Assembly: GCA_026390115.1 (NCBI GenBank)
Contig: JAPLGO010000023.1
Coordinates: 62,001-126,000 of the forward strand
Direction of reading: 5' to 3'
Origin: Campylobacterales bacterium
GTDB lineage: Bacteria; Campylobacterota; Campylobacteria; Campylobacterales; Sulfurimonadaceae
DNA: 64,000 nt
Positions 1-10,013 of this stretch are shown in pieces (the first letter of the stretch is position 1; every line of letters starts with the position of its first letter). The notes under the pieces were generated by a model. The model was given only the letters and a program-made list of their open reading frames with translations. It was not told where the DNA came from and did not search any database. A program made the translations under genes and the position numbers.

Positions 1-419
1 TGCTCAAGCGAAGATGTAATAAATGAAAATGAATTTTTAATCTTACCGTTTTCTCTTTTAAAAAGCTCTATATTATCGTTGTACTCTTTTTGATCAAAGA
101 TGAGAGTGTTTAAAAATTCTTTTGTTTTTGGATACTCTGCCGTTGTATATATTTCGCTCTTTTGCAGCAGTTCTGTTTGGTCATCAATATTTTTGATATC
201 TTGAGTGATTATGTCATTATTGTAGATTCTATAGAGTGCACTTTTAAGTATGGCATCGTTCAATTCATGGTGTTTTACTTTAAGCTCTTCTATCATGGCG
301 TAGAGTTCATAACCTGTATCTTGAACTCTTTGACTCTTTTGTTTGTAGTTCAATACCCAAAAAGTTACCGATATAAGTGCCAATACTACGAGTAATACTT
401 TAAACCATTTACTTAACAT
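1..419 (-). CDS. Membrane sensor protein, N-terminal part (cut by window edge)
   Basis: Reading the minus strand from an ATG at 419 gives an open frame running off the window start (about 139 codons seen). It begins MLSKWFKVLLVVLALISV, a single signal-anchor or membrane segment, followed by a mostly helical, charged, presumably periplasmic region with the stretch YELYAMIEELKVKHHELNDA. That helical pattern resembles the DAHL-type extracellular sensor region found in front of histidine kinases and diguanylate cyclases, but the output domain lies outside the window, so its type is unknown. Its start overlaps the end of the peroxidase gene by 11 bases, so it is the last visible gene of the metY-to-peroxidase operon. 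Sensor role is inferred from topology. Confidence 0.55.
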   Translation of the reverse strand, partial: MLSKWFKVLLVVLALISVTFWVLNYKQKSQRVQDTGYELYAMIEELKVKHHELNDAILKSALYRIYNNDIITQDIKNIDDQTELLQKSEIYTTAEYPKTKEFLNTLIFDQKEYNDNIELFKRENGKIKNSFSFITSSLE

Positions 420-1329
420 CTTCACTCCAAGTTTTTGGAATGTCGCCATCGAGTGTTTTTAAAAATGCAATAATTGCTTCAGTTTCTTTATCTTCAAGTA
501 TGGTGCCAAGATTGTAGTAAGACATTTTGATAACTACTTCTTCCAGAGTACTTGCAGAGGCATCATGAAAATAAGGAGCTGTTTTATTGATATTTCTTAA
601 GGATGGAACTCTGAAAACATTTTTATCCATCTCTTTTTTTGTTAGGGCATAAAGGTCTTGTTGACCTTCTATGTAAGGATATTCGATTACACTTCCAATC
701 ATCTGCATTGAGTTCCCGCCTACATTTACGCCGTTGTGACATGCTGCACACCCATGTTCTTTAAAAGAGTTAAAACCATCTTTTTCAAGTTGTGTAAGCG
801 AATCTTCACCCTTTAAAAATCTGTCAAAACGGGAGTTTGGAGTTAAAAGTGTTTCTTCAAAGGCAACAATTGCATCTTTAAAGAGTTTATAACTAGGCAC
901 TTGATTATAGACTTTTTTGAAGGTTGCTTTATACTCCTTTGATGTGTTTAAGTTGTTTTCAACATCTTGGTCGCTTATTCCCATTTCGTAATCCGTGTGA
1001 ATCGGTCCATCAATCTGCTCATTGAGATTGGCTGCCCTTCCATTGTAAAATTGTTTGTAGTTATTTACGGCATTAAAAACGGTAGAACTATGAATAATAC
1101 CTTTTTTGTTCTCAACACCGATAGACAGGGCTCGTCTATCCGTTCCAAAGTCACTGTGGCATGAGGCACAAGAGACTGTTCTGTCTTTAGAAAAATTTGT
1201 ATCAAAAAAGAGCTTTTTTCCAAGTGCTACTTTAGCTTTGTCAAATGGTTTAACATCCGGAATCGGTGTGATTATTTCGGCTGATAAGAGCGTAGTAAAT
1301 AATAAAAACAGTGCAATAGTTTTATTCAT
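409..1329 (-). CDS. Dihaem cytochrome c peroxidase / MauG family protein
   Basis: 306 residues with a cleavable signal peptide (MNKTIALFLLFTTLLSA) and two c-type haem motifs, CASCH at 54-58 and CAACH at 194-198, the spacing and length of bacterial dihaem cytochrome c peroxidases. Such enzymes sit in the periplasm and reduce hydrogen peroxide with electrons from a small cytochrome c; MauG relatives oxidise other substrates, so the substrate is not certain. The second domain also keeps a PYFHDAS segment near the C-terminus that matches the family. The start codon overlaps the stop of the upstream nitrilase-like gene by 4 bases (ATGA type), pointing to translational coupling. Its product needs the cytochrome c maturation system, for which a CcsBA gene is present at 34.2 kb. 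Confidence 0.88.
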   Translation of the reverse strand: MNKTIALFLLFTTLLSAEIITPIPDVKPFDKAKVALGKKLFFDTNFSKDRTVSCASCHSDFGTDRRALSIGVENKKGIIHSSTVFNAVNNYKQFYNGRAANLNEQIDGPIHTDYEMGISDQDVENNLNTSKEYKATFKKVYNQVPSYKLFKDAIVAFEETLLTPNSRFDRFLKGEDSLTQLEKDGFNSFKEHGCAACHNGVNVGGNSMQMIGSVIEYPYIEGQQDLYALTKKEMDKNVFRVPSLRNINKTAPYFHDASASTLEEVVIKMSYYNLGTILEDKETEAIIAFLKTLDGDIPKTWSEDVK

Positions 1330-2135
1330 AAATTTTTTACAGTTGGCAATCTTTTGGTTATCATGTCTCTAAAACCCCAAAAACGGCGGGAATAAACTAC
1401 TTCACTATGGCTCATGTCCACTATCATTAACTCCTCTTTGTTTCCGAGGTGATTGAGAATATCACCATCCGGAGAGACCAAAAGTGAGTCCCCGTAAAAC
1501 TGCCATGTTAAATCTTCGTCCTGATATTCGCCGATACGATTTGCCCGTAAAACAAAACAGTTGTGCGTAAATGCACGTGATTGAATCAGCATTTTCCATC
1601 TTTCAAAAGAGTCAAATGTTGATACGCTCGGAACAAGTACACAATCTATACTTTTATCAGCCACATGCGACCAAAGCTCATCAAAATGAAGTTCAAATCC
1701 ACTCATAACAGCAAATTTGAAATTTCCGATTTTAAATGTTAATGGTGCTTGCAGAGGTTTTATCTCATTTGCAAAGAACTTCTCTTCGTTCCAGTGTGGA
1801 TAATTGATAAGAAGTTGCTGTTGATAATATGCAGTGGAAGTTGGAGAAAATTTGGCTATGACTTTGTAAACTTTTTCTTTTTTTACTACTATGAGAGGGG
1901 CTATAATAGTCATCTTATAAGTAGTTGCCAGCTCTTTTAAAACCTTACTCTGGTGCTCTGCCTGCTCTTTTATCATGGCAACAGAGAGCGACTGCAACTC
2001 TTTAAAAAAAGGGTTGAGAATGTACTCTCCTAGTAGTAAGACTTTTACACTGTTTTTGCTTGCAATTCTAATGTAATTATAGAGTTTTGTAGAACTCATT
2101 CCCTGTGCACTGAGTTGTAGGACTGCTGCCTTCAT
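1326..2135 (-). CDS. Nitrilase-superfamily (carbon-nitrogen hydrolase) protein lacking catalytic Cys
   Basis: 269 residues with the whole nitrilase fold recognisable: the catalytic-Glu strand (LLGEYILNPFF), and the late motifs VPSVSTFDSFERWKML and RAFTHNCFVLRANRIG with a GDSLLVSPDG turn. However, the segment that normally reads I-C-y-D-l-r-F-P-E is S-G-F-E-L-H-F-D-E here, so the nucleophilic cysteine is glycine, and the usual catalytic lysine before it (y-r-K-x-x-L) is glutamine (YYQQQLL). The protein is therefore unlikely to hydrolyse amides or nitriles by the standard mechanism. It overlaps xseB by one base (TAATG) and the peroxidase gene by 4 bases. Function unknown; a binding or scaffold role is possible. 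Confidence 0.8.
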   Translation of the reverse strand: MKAAVLQLSAQGMSSTKLYNYIRIASKNSVKVLLLGEYILNPFFKELQSLSVAMIKEQAEHQSKVLKELATTYKMTIIAPLIVVKKEKVYKVIAKFSPTSTAYYQQQLLINYPHWNEEKFFANEIKPLQAPLTFKIGNFKFAVMSGFELHFDELWSHVADKSIDCVLVPSVSTFDSFERWKMLIQSRAFTHNCFVLRANRIGEYQDEDLTWQFYGDSLLVSPDGDILNHLGNKEELMIVDMSHSEVVYSRRFWGFRDMITKRLPTVKNL

Positions 2136-2320
2136 TAGTTGCTCTTTATCTCATTTATTTTAATGACTGCATCTTCCAACATTTTTTGAGCCTCTGTAAG
2201 TTCGCTCATCCCTTTTTCATATGCTTTTACGCTCTCTTCAAGTGTAATTTCTGGATTCATAAGCGTCTCTAAGATTTTTTTTGCACTCTCTAATTTTGTT
2301 TCAAACTTCTCTTTAGCCAT
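2135..2320 (-). CDS. xseB: Exodeoxyribonuclease VII small subunit
   Basis: 61 residues, the usual XseB size, with the family pattern FETKLESAKKILETLMNPE followed by LEESVKAYEKGM and a terminal helix. XseB forms helical bundles that bind the large subunit XseA, together degrading single-stranded DNA in the cytoplasm; xseA is not in this window. The gene overlaps the end of metX by 8 bases and its stop overlaps the start of the nitrilase-like gene by one base, so it is translated as part of the methionine operon. The link to methionine synthesis is positional, not functional, as far as can be seen. Confidence 0.9.
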   Translation of the reverse strand: MAKEKFETKLESAKKILETLMNPEITLEESVKAYEKGMSELTEAQKMLEDAVIKINEIKSN

Positions 2321-3419
2321 TGAGTATCTCCTTCACTTGATTTTCAAATTTATCTATCTCCACCAAAAAAGCATCATGCCCGTAATCGCTATCAATATCG
2401 GTGTAGGTATAACTTGTATTGCCAATTTTATTGAGGAAACTCTCCATCTCCTTCATCTCAAAGCTTCTAAAAAGCAAATCATTTTTGAAACTTATAAGAT
2501 GTAAATCTGCTTGAACCTTTTTCATCGCCTCTTCAAGGGAGTCGAAATCTCTTGTTATATCAAAAATATTAATCGCTTTTGTGATGTAAAGATAGGCGAG
2601 CGGGTCAAACCATTTGGCAAAATTATAACTATTGTACTCTAAGTAGGACTCAACCTGAAACTTGCCAAAAAGTTCATAAAGTCCATCTGTAAGCCTATAC
2701 TCTCGTCCAAATTTACTCTGCATGCTCTCCGGTGATAAAAAGCTGATATGTCCCGCCATGCGTCCTATTGCCATACCGGATAATCCATGTTTTTTTACAT
2801 GTTGGCTATCGTAATAGCCCTGTTTAAATTCTGGGTCTCTCAAAATCGCCTCTTGAGAAACTTTGTTGAAGGCTATCGCCCAAGGTTGCGTTGCGTAGGT
2901 TGTAGCCATGGTTATGATTTTTTGAGCAAAATTTGGATAGTGAACTGCAAATGAAAGTGCCTGCATCCCGCCCATTGATCCTCCGATGATGGCATAAACA
3001 CGGTGAATATTGAGTCTGTCAAAAAGTATTCTTTGCGCTTTTACCATATCTTTTATTGTGACAACCGGAAACTTATAGCGGTAGTGTTCATTGTGAGGAT
3101 ATCTGAGACTTATTGGACCCGTTGAACCAAAACAGCTCCCAATCACATTTGAGCAGATTACAAAATATTTGTCGGTATCTATTGCTTTACCTGAACCGAT
3201 TAAACCGTCCCACCATCCAGCCTTGTTGTCACCCTCATAAGTTCCTGCACAGTGGTGTGAACCAGTCAATGCATGGCAGATTACAATTACATTACTCTTC
3301 TCTTCATTAAGGTTACCGTATGTCTCATAAGTTATATCATAAGGCTCTAAAATACGACCGCTCTCTAGGTAGAGCGGATTAGTAAAATGCTCGGTATGTG
3401 TTTGTAGGTTTAGTGACAA
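2313..3419 (-). CDS. metX: Homoserine O-acetyltransferase
   Basis: Alpha/beta-hydrolase enzyme that acylates homoserine with acetyl-CoA, the first committed step to methionine. The nucleophile elbow GGSMGGMQAL, the oxyanion segment CHALTGSHHC and the terminal DYGHDAFL with the catalytic His are present; 368 residues is the family length. The frame stays open further upstream, but the extra 32 residues are the metY end read out of frame; I place the start at the TTG two bases after the metY stop, preceded by GAGG, giving MSLNLQTHTEHF, which matches MetX N-termini. Upstream metY uses the product O-acetylhomoserine, so the pair forms a direct pathway unit. A TTG start is unusual but the context leaves no better choice. 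Confidence 0.93.
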   Translation of the reverse strand: MSLNLQTHTEHFTNPLYLESGRILEPYDITYETYGNLNEEKSNVIVICHALTGSHHCAGTYEGDNKAGWWDGLIGSGKAIDTDKYFVICSNVIGSCFGSTGPISLRYPHNEHYRYKFPVVTIKDMVKAQRILFDRLNIHRVYAIIGGSMGGMQALSFAVHYPNFAQKIITMATTYATQPWAIAFNKVSQEAILRDPEFKQGYYDSQHVKKHGLSGMAIGRMAGHISFLSPESMQSKFGREYRLTDGLYELFGKFQVESYLEYNSYNFAKWFDPLAYLYITKAINIFDITRDFDSLEEAMKKVQADLHLISFKNDLLFRSFEMKEMESFLNKIGNTSYTYTDIDSDYGHDAFLVEIDKFENQVKEILNG

Positions 3420-3421
3420 AT

Positions 3422-4687
3422 TTATGCCTCTAGTGCCTGTTTCATGTCGGCTATCAAATCTTTTGCAGACTCTAATCCGCAAGAGATTCTGATGAGACCT
3501 GAAGGAACTCCGCATGCAATAAGTTCTGTTTCAGTTAACTGCTGGTGCGTTGTAGAAGCTGGATGTGTTATGATAGATTTAGAGTCGCCTATGTTTACAA
3601 CGAGTGAGTAAAGTTTCGTTGCATCCACAATTTTAATCGCTGCCTCAAGGTTCTGTACTTCAAAACTTAGAAGTCCTGAACATGCTCCGTTTTCAAAATA
3701 TTTTTGAGCATTTGCATAGTTTGCATTGCTTTTTAATCCCGGATAATTTACTTTTATTACTTTAGGGTGTGACTCTAAAAACTCTGCAAGAGCAAGAGCG
3801 TTTGCTGAGTGCTCTTTGATGCGGAGAGAGAGTGTTTCCATCCCTTGAATAAAAAGCCATGAATTAAACGGAGAGGAAACTGCACCCAAATCTCTTAAAA
3901 GTGAGAGACGCGCACGAAGAGTAAAAGGAGGAAGCGGCACATCTACATAGACCAAACCATGGTAGGAATGGTCAGGTTCGTTGAAGTGCGCGTAACGAAC
4001 ATTGCCTCTGAGTTTTTCTAAAAGACCTTTTCTCTCTACCAAAATCCCGCCGATTGCAAGACCTTGCCCTGTTGTGTATTTGGACGCACTATGCACAGTT
4101 ACATCTGCTCCATGTTCAAGCGGACGGCATAAAACAGGAGTTGCAACGGTGTTGTCAACAACACTCAAAATTCCATGTTTGTTTGCAATAGTTGTGATAG
4201 CCTCTATGTCCGCCACATCGATACTAGGGTTTGTCAAAGACTCAAAAAAGATAACTTTTGTCTTGTCATCAATAAGAGCTTCTATAGATTTTGGATTTTG
4301 CACATCAAAAAATCTAGCTTCGATTCCAAATCGTTTGAGAGTATGTGCAGTTAAAGTCAGGCTTCCACCGTAAAGTTGTCTTGCACAGATGATATTATCT
4401 CCGCACTCGGCAGCGTTTGCAATTGCATAAAAAATTGCACTCATTCCGCTTGAAGTTGCAAGTGCAGCTTCTCCACCTTCAAGAGAAGCAAATCTTTTCT
4501 CAAATACATCGGTTGTCGGGTTGTTGAGACGAGTGTAAATATTTCCCAACTCTTTGAGGGCAAACAGATTCGCAGCATGTTCTGCATCACGAAATTCATA
4601 CGCCGTTGTCATATAAATAGGAACTGCCATAGTTCCCTGAGAATCTTTTGTGTACCCTTCGTGCAGTGCTCTTGTCTGTAAATCCAT
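3422..4687 (-). CDS. metY: O-acetylhomoserine sulfhydrylase (aminocarboxypropyltransferase)
   Basis: PLP-dependent Cys/Met-metabolism enzyme making homocysteine from O-acetylhomoserine and sulfide. The PLP lysine is in VHSASKYTTGQG, the tyrosine/arginine pair in YTRLNNPTT, and the family opener ALHEGYTKDSQGTMAVPIYMTTAYEF is seen in pieces at the N-terminus. About 421 residues, as usual. I start at the ATG at 4687 because a GGGG stretch lies nine bases upstream; an in-frame ATG at 4702 (MGKIK) is the alternative. It is the first gene of an overlapping operon metY-metX-xseB and beyond. Direct sulfhydrylation fits an organism living with sulfide. No SAM-type riboswitch is visible in the 60-odd bases upstream. 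Confidence 0.93.
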   Translation of the reverse strand: MDLQTRALHEGYTKDSQGTMAVPIYMTTAYEFRDAEHAANLFALKELGNIYTRLNNPTTDVFEKRFASLEGGEAALATSSGMSAIFYAIANAAECGDNIICARQLYGGSLTLTAHTLKRFGIEARFFDVQNPKSIEALIDDKTKVIFFESLTNPSIDVADIEAITTIANKHGILSVVDNTVATPVLCRPLEHGADVTVHSASKYTTGQGLAIGGILVERKGLLEKLRGNVRYAHFNEPDHSYHGLVYVDVPLPPFTLRARLSLLRDLGAVSSPFNSWLFIQGMETLSLRIKEHSANALALAEFLESHPKVIKVNYPGLKSNANYANAQKYFENGACSGLLSFEVQNLEAAIKIVDATKLYSLVVNIGDSKSIITHPASTTHQQLTETELIACGVPSGLIRISCGLESAKDLIADMKQALEA

Positions 4688-4756
4688 CTTGATTTTCCCC
4701 ATCTTTAAAATTACGAGATCCGAAATATTTTTGATATTTTAGCAAAAATGACTTAA

Positions 4757-4773
4757 GGGAGTGTTTTACTCTC
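4757..4773 (-). terminator. Hairpin at the end of the RDD gene
   Basis: GGGAGT and ACTCTC pair around a GTTTT loop (one G-U pair), overlapping the stop of the minus-strand RDD gene. On the minus strand it is followed by TTAAGTCATTTTT, a weak T-rich tail. It may be a factor-independent terminator separating the RDD gene from metY. Confidence 0.35.
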
Positions 4774-5257
4774 TGCTTTCACTGTAGATTACGACAGTTC
4801 CCGCTACTAAATCGTGAAGAGTTCTTTTGTCGCTTCGTAGAACTGCCATCAAAAAACCAAATAGAAGAGGAAGGGTGGAGAGAATATAGCCAAAAGAGCG
4901 GATAATGGCTTGTTTATTAGTAATATCTTGAAATGTTGAGGCATCTACTATTTTGATATTGAGCATTTTTTTCCCAGGGGTAGCTCCACTCCATTTTTTC
5001 CAAAAAATGAGAGTAATAGCTAACACTGACATTTCAAAAAGAAGTTCCCATTCTGCAGAAGTTTTCGGCTGAACATCTGTGGCATGCGGATCTGCATTCA
5101 TAGCCATTGCAAAGTTTTGTTTATATTGAGCAAAATCAAACCAATTTCCATCGCTCAAAAAATAGATAAGTATGCCAACAGGAAGAGCTAAGAGAAGAAA
5201 ATCTAAAAGAGATGCGATGAAACGAATCCAAAAACCTGCATACTTAATTTCGTTCAT
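4766..5257 (-). CDS. RDD family membrane protein
   Basis: 163 residues. It opens with the RDD-domain signature AGFWIRFIASLLDFLLLALP (Arg then two-residue-spaced Asp inside the first membrane segment), has a second segment near 77-90, the loop WSGATPGKKMLNIKIVD typical of the family, and a third segment followed by KRTLHDLVAGTVVI. RDD proteins are small inner-membrane proteins of varied and mostly unknown role; some act in Na+/H+ exchange. It sits alone between metY and guaB on the same strand. No specific function can be assigned. Confidence 0.85.
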   Translation of the reverse strand: MNEIKYAGFWIRFIASLLDFLLLALPVGILIYFLSDGNWFDFAQYKQNFAMAMNADPHATDVQPKTSAEWELLFEMSVLAITLIFWKKWSGATPGKKMLNIKIVDASTFQDITNKQAIIRSFGYILSTLPLLFGFLMAVLRSDKRTLHDLVAGTVVIYSESRE

Positions 5258-5307
5258 TTAACTTCCTTGGAGAATACTTTACCTCAAAAGAGGCAAGTGA
5301 ATAGATA

Positions 5308-7050
<1,743 letters not shown>

Positions 7051-7763
7051 ATGCTTGATATTCGCTGGGCAGTTGAACTTGCCAAAACTGCCCACAAGGC
7101 TTTTACGTACGAAATGCCGGGAGGAGGGAAGAGGATGTGCTGGAAGCTGAGCACGGATCTCTCCCGTCCGCTGGTAAGCATGACGCTCTCGACGCTTACA
7201 GGCAGCTTAGTGCGACGGTATCTCAGTTGGGTGAAAACGCCAATCTCTCCAAAAAAATTGAAGAGGCACCTGCGATGGCTTCATTGATGCAACTCGAAAC
7301 TGAGGATTCTCTGGGACTTGGCGGTTTATTGAGTGATGCATGCAGGGTAGCAGAGCTTATCGCCATCTACGGATTGCCGCTTGAGAAGCTTTTAATCTCA
7401 TTGCTGGATGCTGCAAATAGGAGCGTTGAACGTTTTCTGCGTAGTGGGACATTGGGGTATCCTGCTCAGTACCGACTCGCTTTTCGTAAACTCGGTCTCT
7501 CCATCGGTCTGCATGGAGTTAAAATTATGAGAGATTTGCGGGATACGCATGCGGAGAAGTTTGAGCAAAAAGTGACGATAAACGAAGCCTTGTTACGCTT
7601 GGAGAGATACACCCCCCCCCCATTGGCGGGAATGATTGAAACATTTTGGATGCTTCCAAAGCATCAGCAAGATTTGACTTGGAGTGAACATGTAGATATA
7701 AACAGTGTCATGCTCACCATAAGTCTGGCACCCGATGGATTTTTTAAGCACTTTAAGTGTTAA
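7051..7763 (+). pseudogene. Broken gene of unknown family, frameshifted
   Basis: Two frames join into one plausible protein. From 7051 the first reads IRWAVELAKTAHKAF; one extra T in the T4 run at 7101-7104 would carry it into the second frame, YVRNAGRREEDVLEAEHGS, which stays open to 7763. The second part (a GTG at 7137 could start it alone, 208 residues) has long amphipathic helices, for example LSDACRVAELIAIYGLPL and RLAFRKLGLSIGLHGVKI, and ends MLTISLAPDGFFKHFKC. I do not recognise the family. The sequence is richer in G+C than its neighbours, so it may be foreign. A C10 tract lies inside it. Either a real pseudogene or a base-calling error in a homopolymer. Confidence 0.5.
7612..7621 (+). 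repeat. C10 homopolymer tract in a coding frame
   Basis: Ten consecutive C bases read as Pro-Pro-Pro within the broken gene. The frame is open and protein-like on both sides with ten C; nine or eleven would shift into a frame that stops within a few codons. Long G/C tracts are the classical slippage sites for phase variation in Campylobacter and Helicobacter. Confidence 0.9.
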
Positions 7764-7779
7764 GGTAACATCTCGATAT

Positions 7780-9323
7780 TTAAGTCCTATATGTATTTAA
7801 CTCACTTTGCAGCTGTTGAGAGCTTTTGAGTAATGTATCAATAATTGTAACAATTTCTTCAACATTCGAGTTACTAGTAATGGTCAGAGATTCAACACTT
7901 TCAATCATTGAGACTACTTTGTCCAATTTAGTTATATTTTCACTTAAGCTTCCAGATGAGTTTTCTGAAAGTTTTGCAGTTTCATTCATTATTTGAACCG
8001 TATGCTCAATAACATTATGCATTTCACGAGAAGCTGTACTTAAGAGAGTGATATTGTCAGCATTATCATTCATGTTTTCGCTTGTTTCATTAATAGACTG
8101 TACTACAACATTTACACTTCCATGTATCTCAGTTAATGATTTTTGAGTACGCTCTGCAAGTTTTCTTACTTCATCAGCAACTACCGCAAACCCACGGCCA
8201 TGTTCACCTGCTCGGGCAGCCTCTATAGCAGCATTAAGAGCTAAAAGGTTTGTTTGATCGGCAATATCGGAAATAACAGTTAAAACATTTTTTATTTCTT
8301 CGGCTGAACGAGTAAGCTCATTTAGTTTTTCCGACATGGAGTATTCAATTTCTGCTGTTTTTTCAACATCATTATTAAACCTAGAGATTTTTTGACCTAT
8401 ATCTTGAAGATTATGATTCGCTTCATTAACTTTTTCTTTAGCTAATGCTGTATCTTTATCTGTTTTATGAAGTTGTTCTTTCATTAGGAGACTGTTTTTC
8501 GTTATTTCAATTATAGTTGAATGTTGTTTAGCAGAACTGCTTTTTAAAGAACTGCTGGAATTATGCATTTTCTGTGCAATTTCCGCTGTTTGCTGCGAGG
8601 AGTTTTTAGCAGAATTTAAAGTATTTCTAAGAGAATTTATAAAGTTAAAAAACACTTCTTCTTGGAGAGAATCTTTTTTTATATCTATAGTGAAGTCATT
8701 GTTTTTAGTTATGTCGCTAACGTCTTTAACAACCCCCATAGAATTAAGATATTGATTTGTTATCATATAAACTATATATATGAGTACAGCAGCCTCAACT
8801 ATAACAAAAGCAGCATGTAAAAATGCTATATCCCAGCCACAGGCATAATTAAAAATAATGATCTGTACATCACCTATGGATATTCCATTGAGTTGAAGAT
8901 ATGTAAACAGAAGATGATGCACAGCTATAGTTAAGGTCGCTGCTATCGTAGGCACAATATCTTTATATAACGACATAAATGCAAGCACTACAAATACATG
9001 AAAATGCATCTCAATACGACCCAAATGCTGCTGAATCATGATGATTGGAAATCCCATAATAAGTATGCCGATAAGTATTCGTGAGGTTGATGTGCCTTTA
9101 AACATAGAGTAGGACAAGTATGCCAAACCTGTGATTGCCCCACCGCCGATAATACCTAGCATGTATGTTCCGTACGTGAGTGATGTAATAAAAGAAACTA
9201 TTGCCCAATTAGCTAGAAAGATATACATAAATGCTTTATCAGCATTTTTGCTTCATCATGAAGATTGTTTTTAATGATTGCAGATAAACCATCATAGTTT
9301 CCAAATAGTGTGGCTATATTCAT
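7780..9323 (-). CDS. Methyl-accepting chemotaxis protein with multi-pass membrane sensor; start frameshifted
   Basis: The continuous frame (ATG at 9228) gives 482 residues: five or six membrane segments to about residue 160, then a long coiled coil with the receptor hairpin tip [20 protein letters not shown]. The true start is probably upstream: an ATG at 9323 overlaps the SCO gene stop (ATGA) and reads [16 protein letters not shown], continuing NNLHDEAK; adding one A to the A5 run (9245-9249 on the plus strand as T5) joins it smoothly to [14 protein letters not shown]. The membrane part carries conserved-looking histidines ([22 protein letters not shown]) seen in a family of integral-membrane sensors. 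It signals to CheA/CheW; the ligand is unknown. No classical periplasmic domain is present. Confidence 0.85.
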
Positions 9324-9892
9324 TTTAATTCCTTTGTAATATCTTGCACAATTGAAATACAATCAAAAGGGCGTGTGATATATATTGTTTTTAATTCAAA
9401 AATTTGCTCTTGAGTCTGTTTTATCAAGTACAAATAACCCGTGTGAGAGATATTACCGTTTCCAGTGATAGAGTCACTACAATAAGCCCTTAAATCCGCC
9501 ATAAGTTTTGCTGTTGATTTAGTGTCTAAATTTAAACCGATAAAGCTATCATTAAAATAGTGTGCAAACTCTTTAGCCATATTGCCATTTTTAGTGATAT
9601 CTACAAAGTAAAAACTTACACCATCTCTTTGCTCATCTAAAAGTCCATTATATACGGATGAGATCTCTTTTATTGAAGGTTCACAGATGGTACTGCAACC
9701 CACATAACCAAAGTATAGCAATATTATTTTTGTGTTATCCTTTATCTCGAAAGGCAAATTTACTTTCTCATTGAGTGTCACTTTCCCTTGCTTATTTCCA
9801 CCTAACATAGCTAATGGGAAACCCAAAAAAAACACAACTATTAAAGCCGTCATTATCAATATAATTTTACTGTACTTGAATCTTTTTTTCAT
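9320..9892 (-). CDS. SCO1/SenC family copper chaperone-like protein
   Basis: 190 residues with one N-terminal membrane anchor (about 10-31) and a thioredoxin-like fold facing the periplasm. The metal/redox motif is C66-STI-C70 (CxxxC) in YFGYVGCSTICEPS, and the third copper ligand His is in NISHTGYLYLI, so all three SCO ligands are present. SCO proteins deliver copper to, or reduce thiols of, the CuA site of cytochrome oxidase or nitrous-oxide reductase. It is directly followed, with a 4-base overlap, by the chemotaxis receptor gene. No oxidase or nosZ gene lies nearby, so its client cannot be named. Confidence 0.85.
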   Translation of the reverse strand: MKKRFKYSKIILIMTALIVVFFLGFPLAMLGGNKQGKVTLNEKVNLPFEIKDNTKIILLYFGYVGCSTICEPSIKEISSVYNGLLDEQRDGVSFYFVDITKNGNMAKEFAHYFNDSFIGLNLDTKSTAKLMADLRAYCSDSITGNGNISHTGYLYLIKQTQEQIFELKTIYITRPFDCISIVQDITKELK

Positions 9893-10013
9893 GTTTGCAA
9901 ATCTGTGAAGAATTTATCCAAGATAGATAACCTCTTATTTTAATTTTGATTTACTTGATCTCTCGTATAGTCTAAATAAAAAATACTATCAGATACTACT
10001 TCACTTTCAAGAA

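Noticed and set aside
162-395. Plus-strand open frame of 77 codons
   Set aside because: It is the shadow of the minus-strand membrane sensor frame that runs 419 to 1 and has a better signal-anchor and helical pattern.
3420-3515. Upstream extension of metX (32 residues)
   Set aside because: These codons lie inside the end of metY in another frame; MetX proteins begin near LNLQTHTEHF, and a TTG with GAGG upstream fits.
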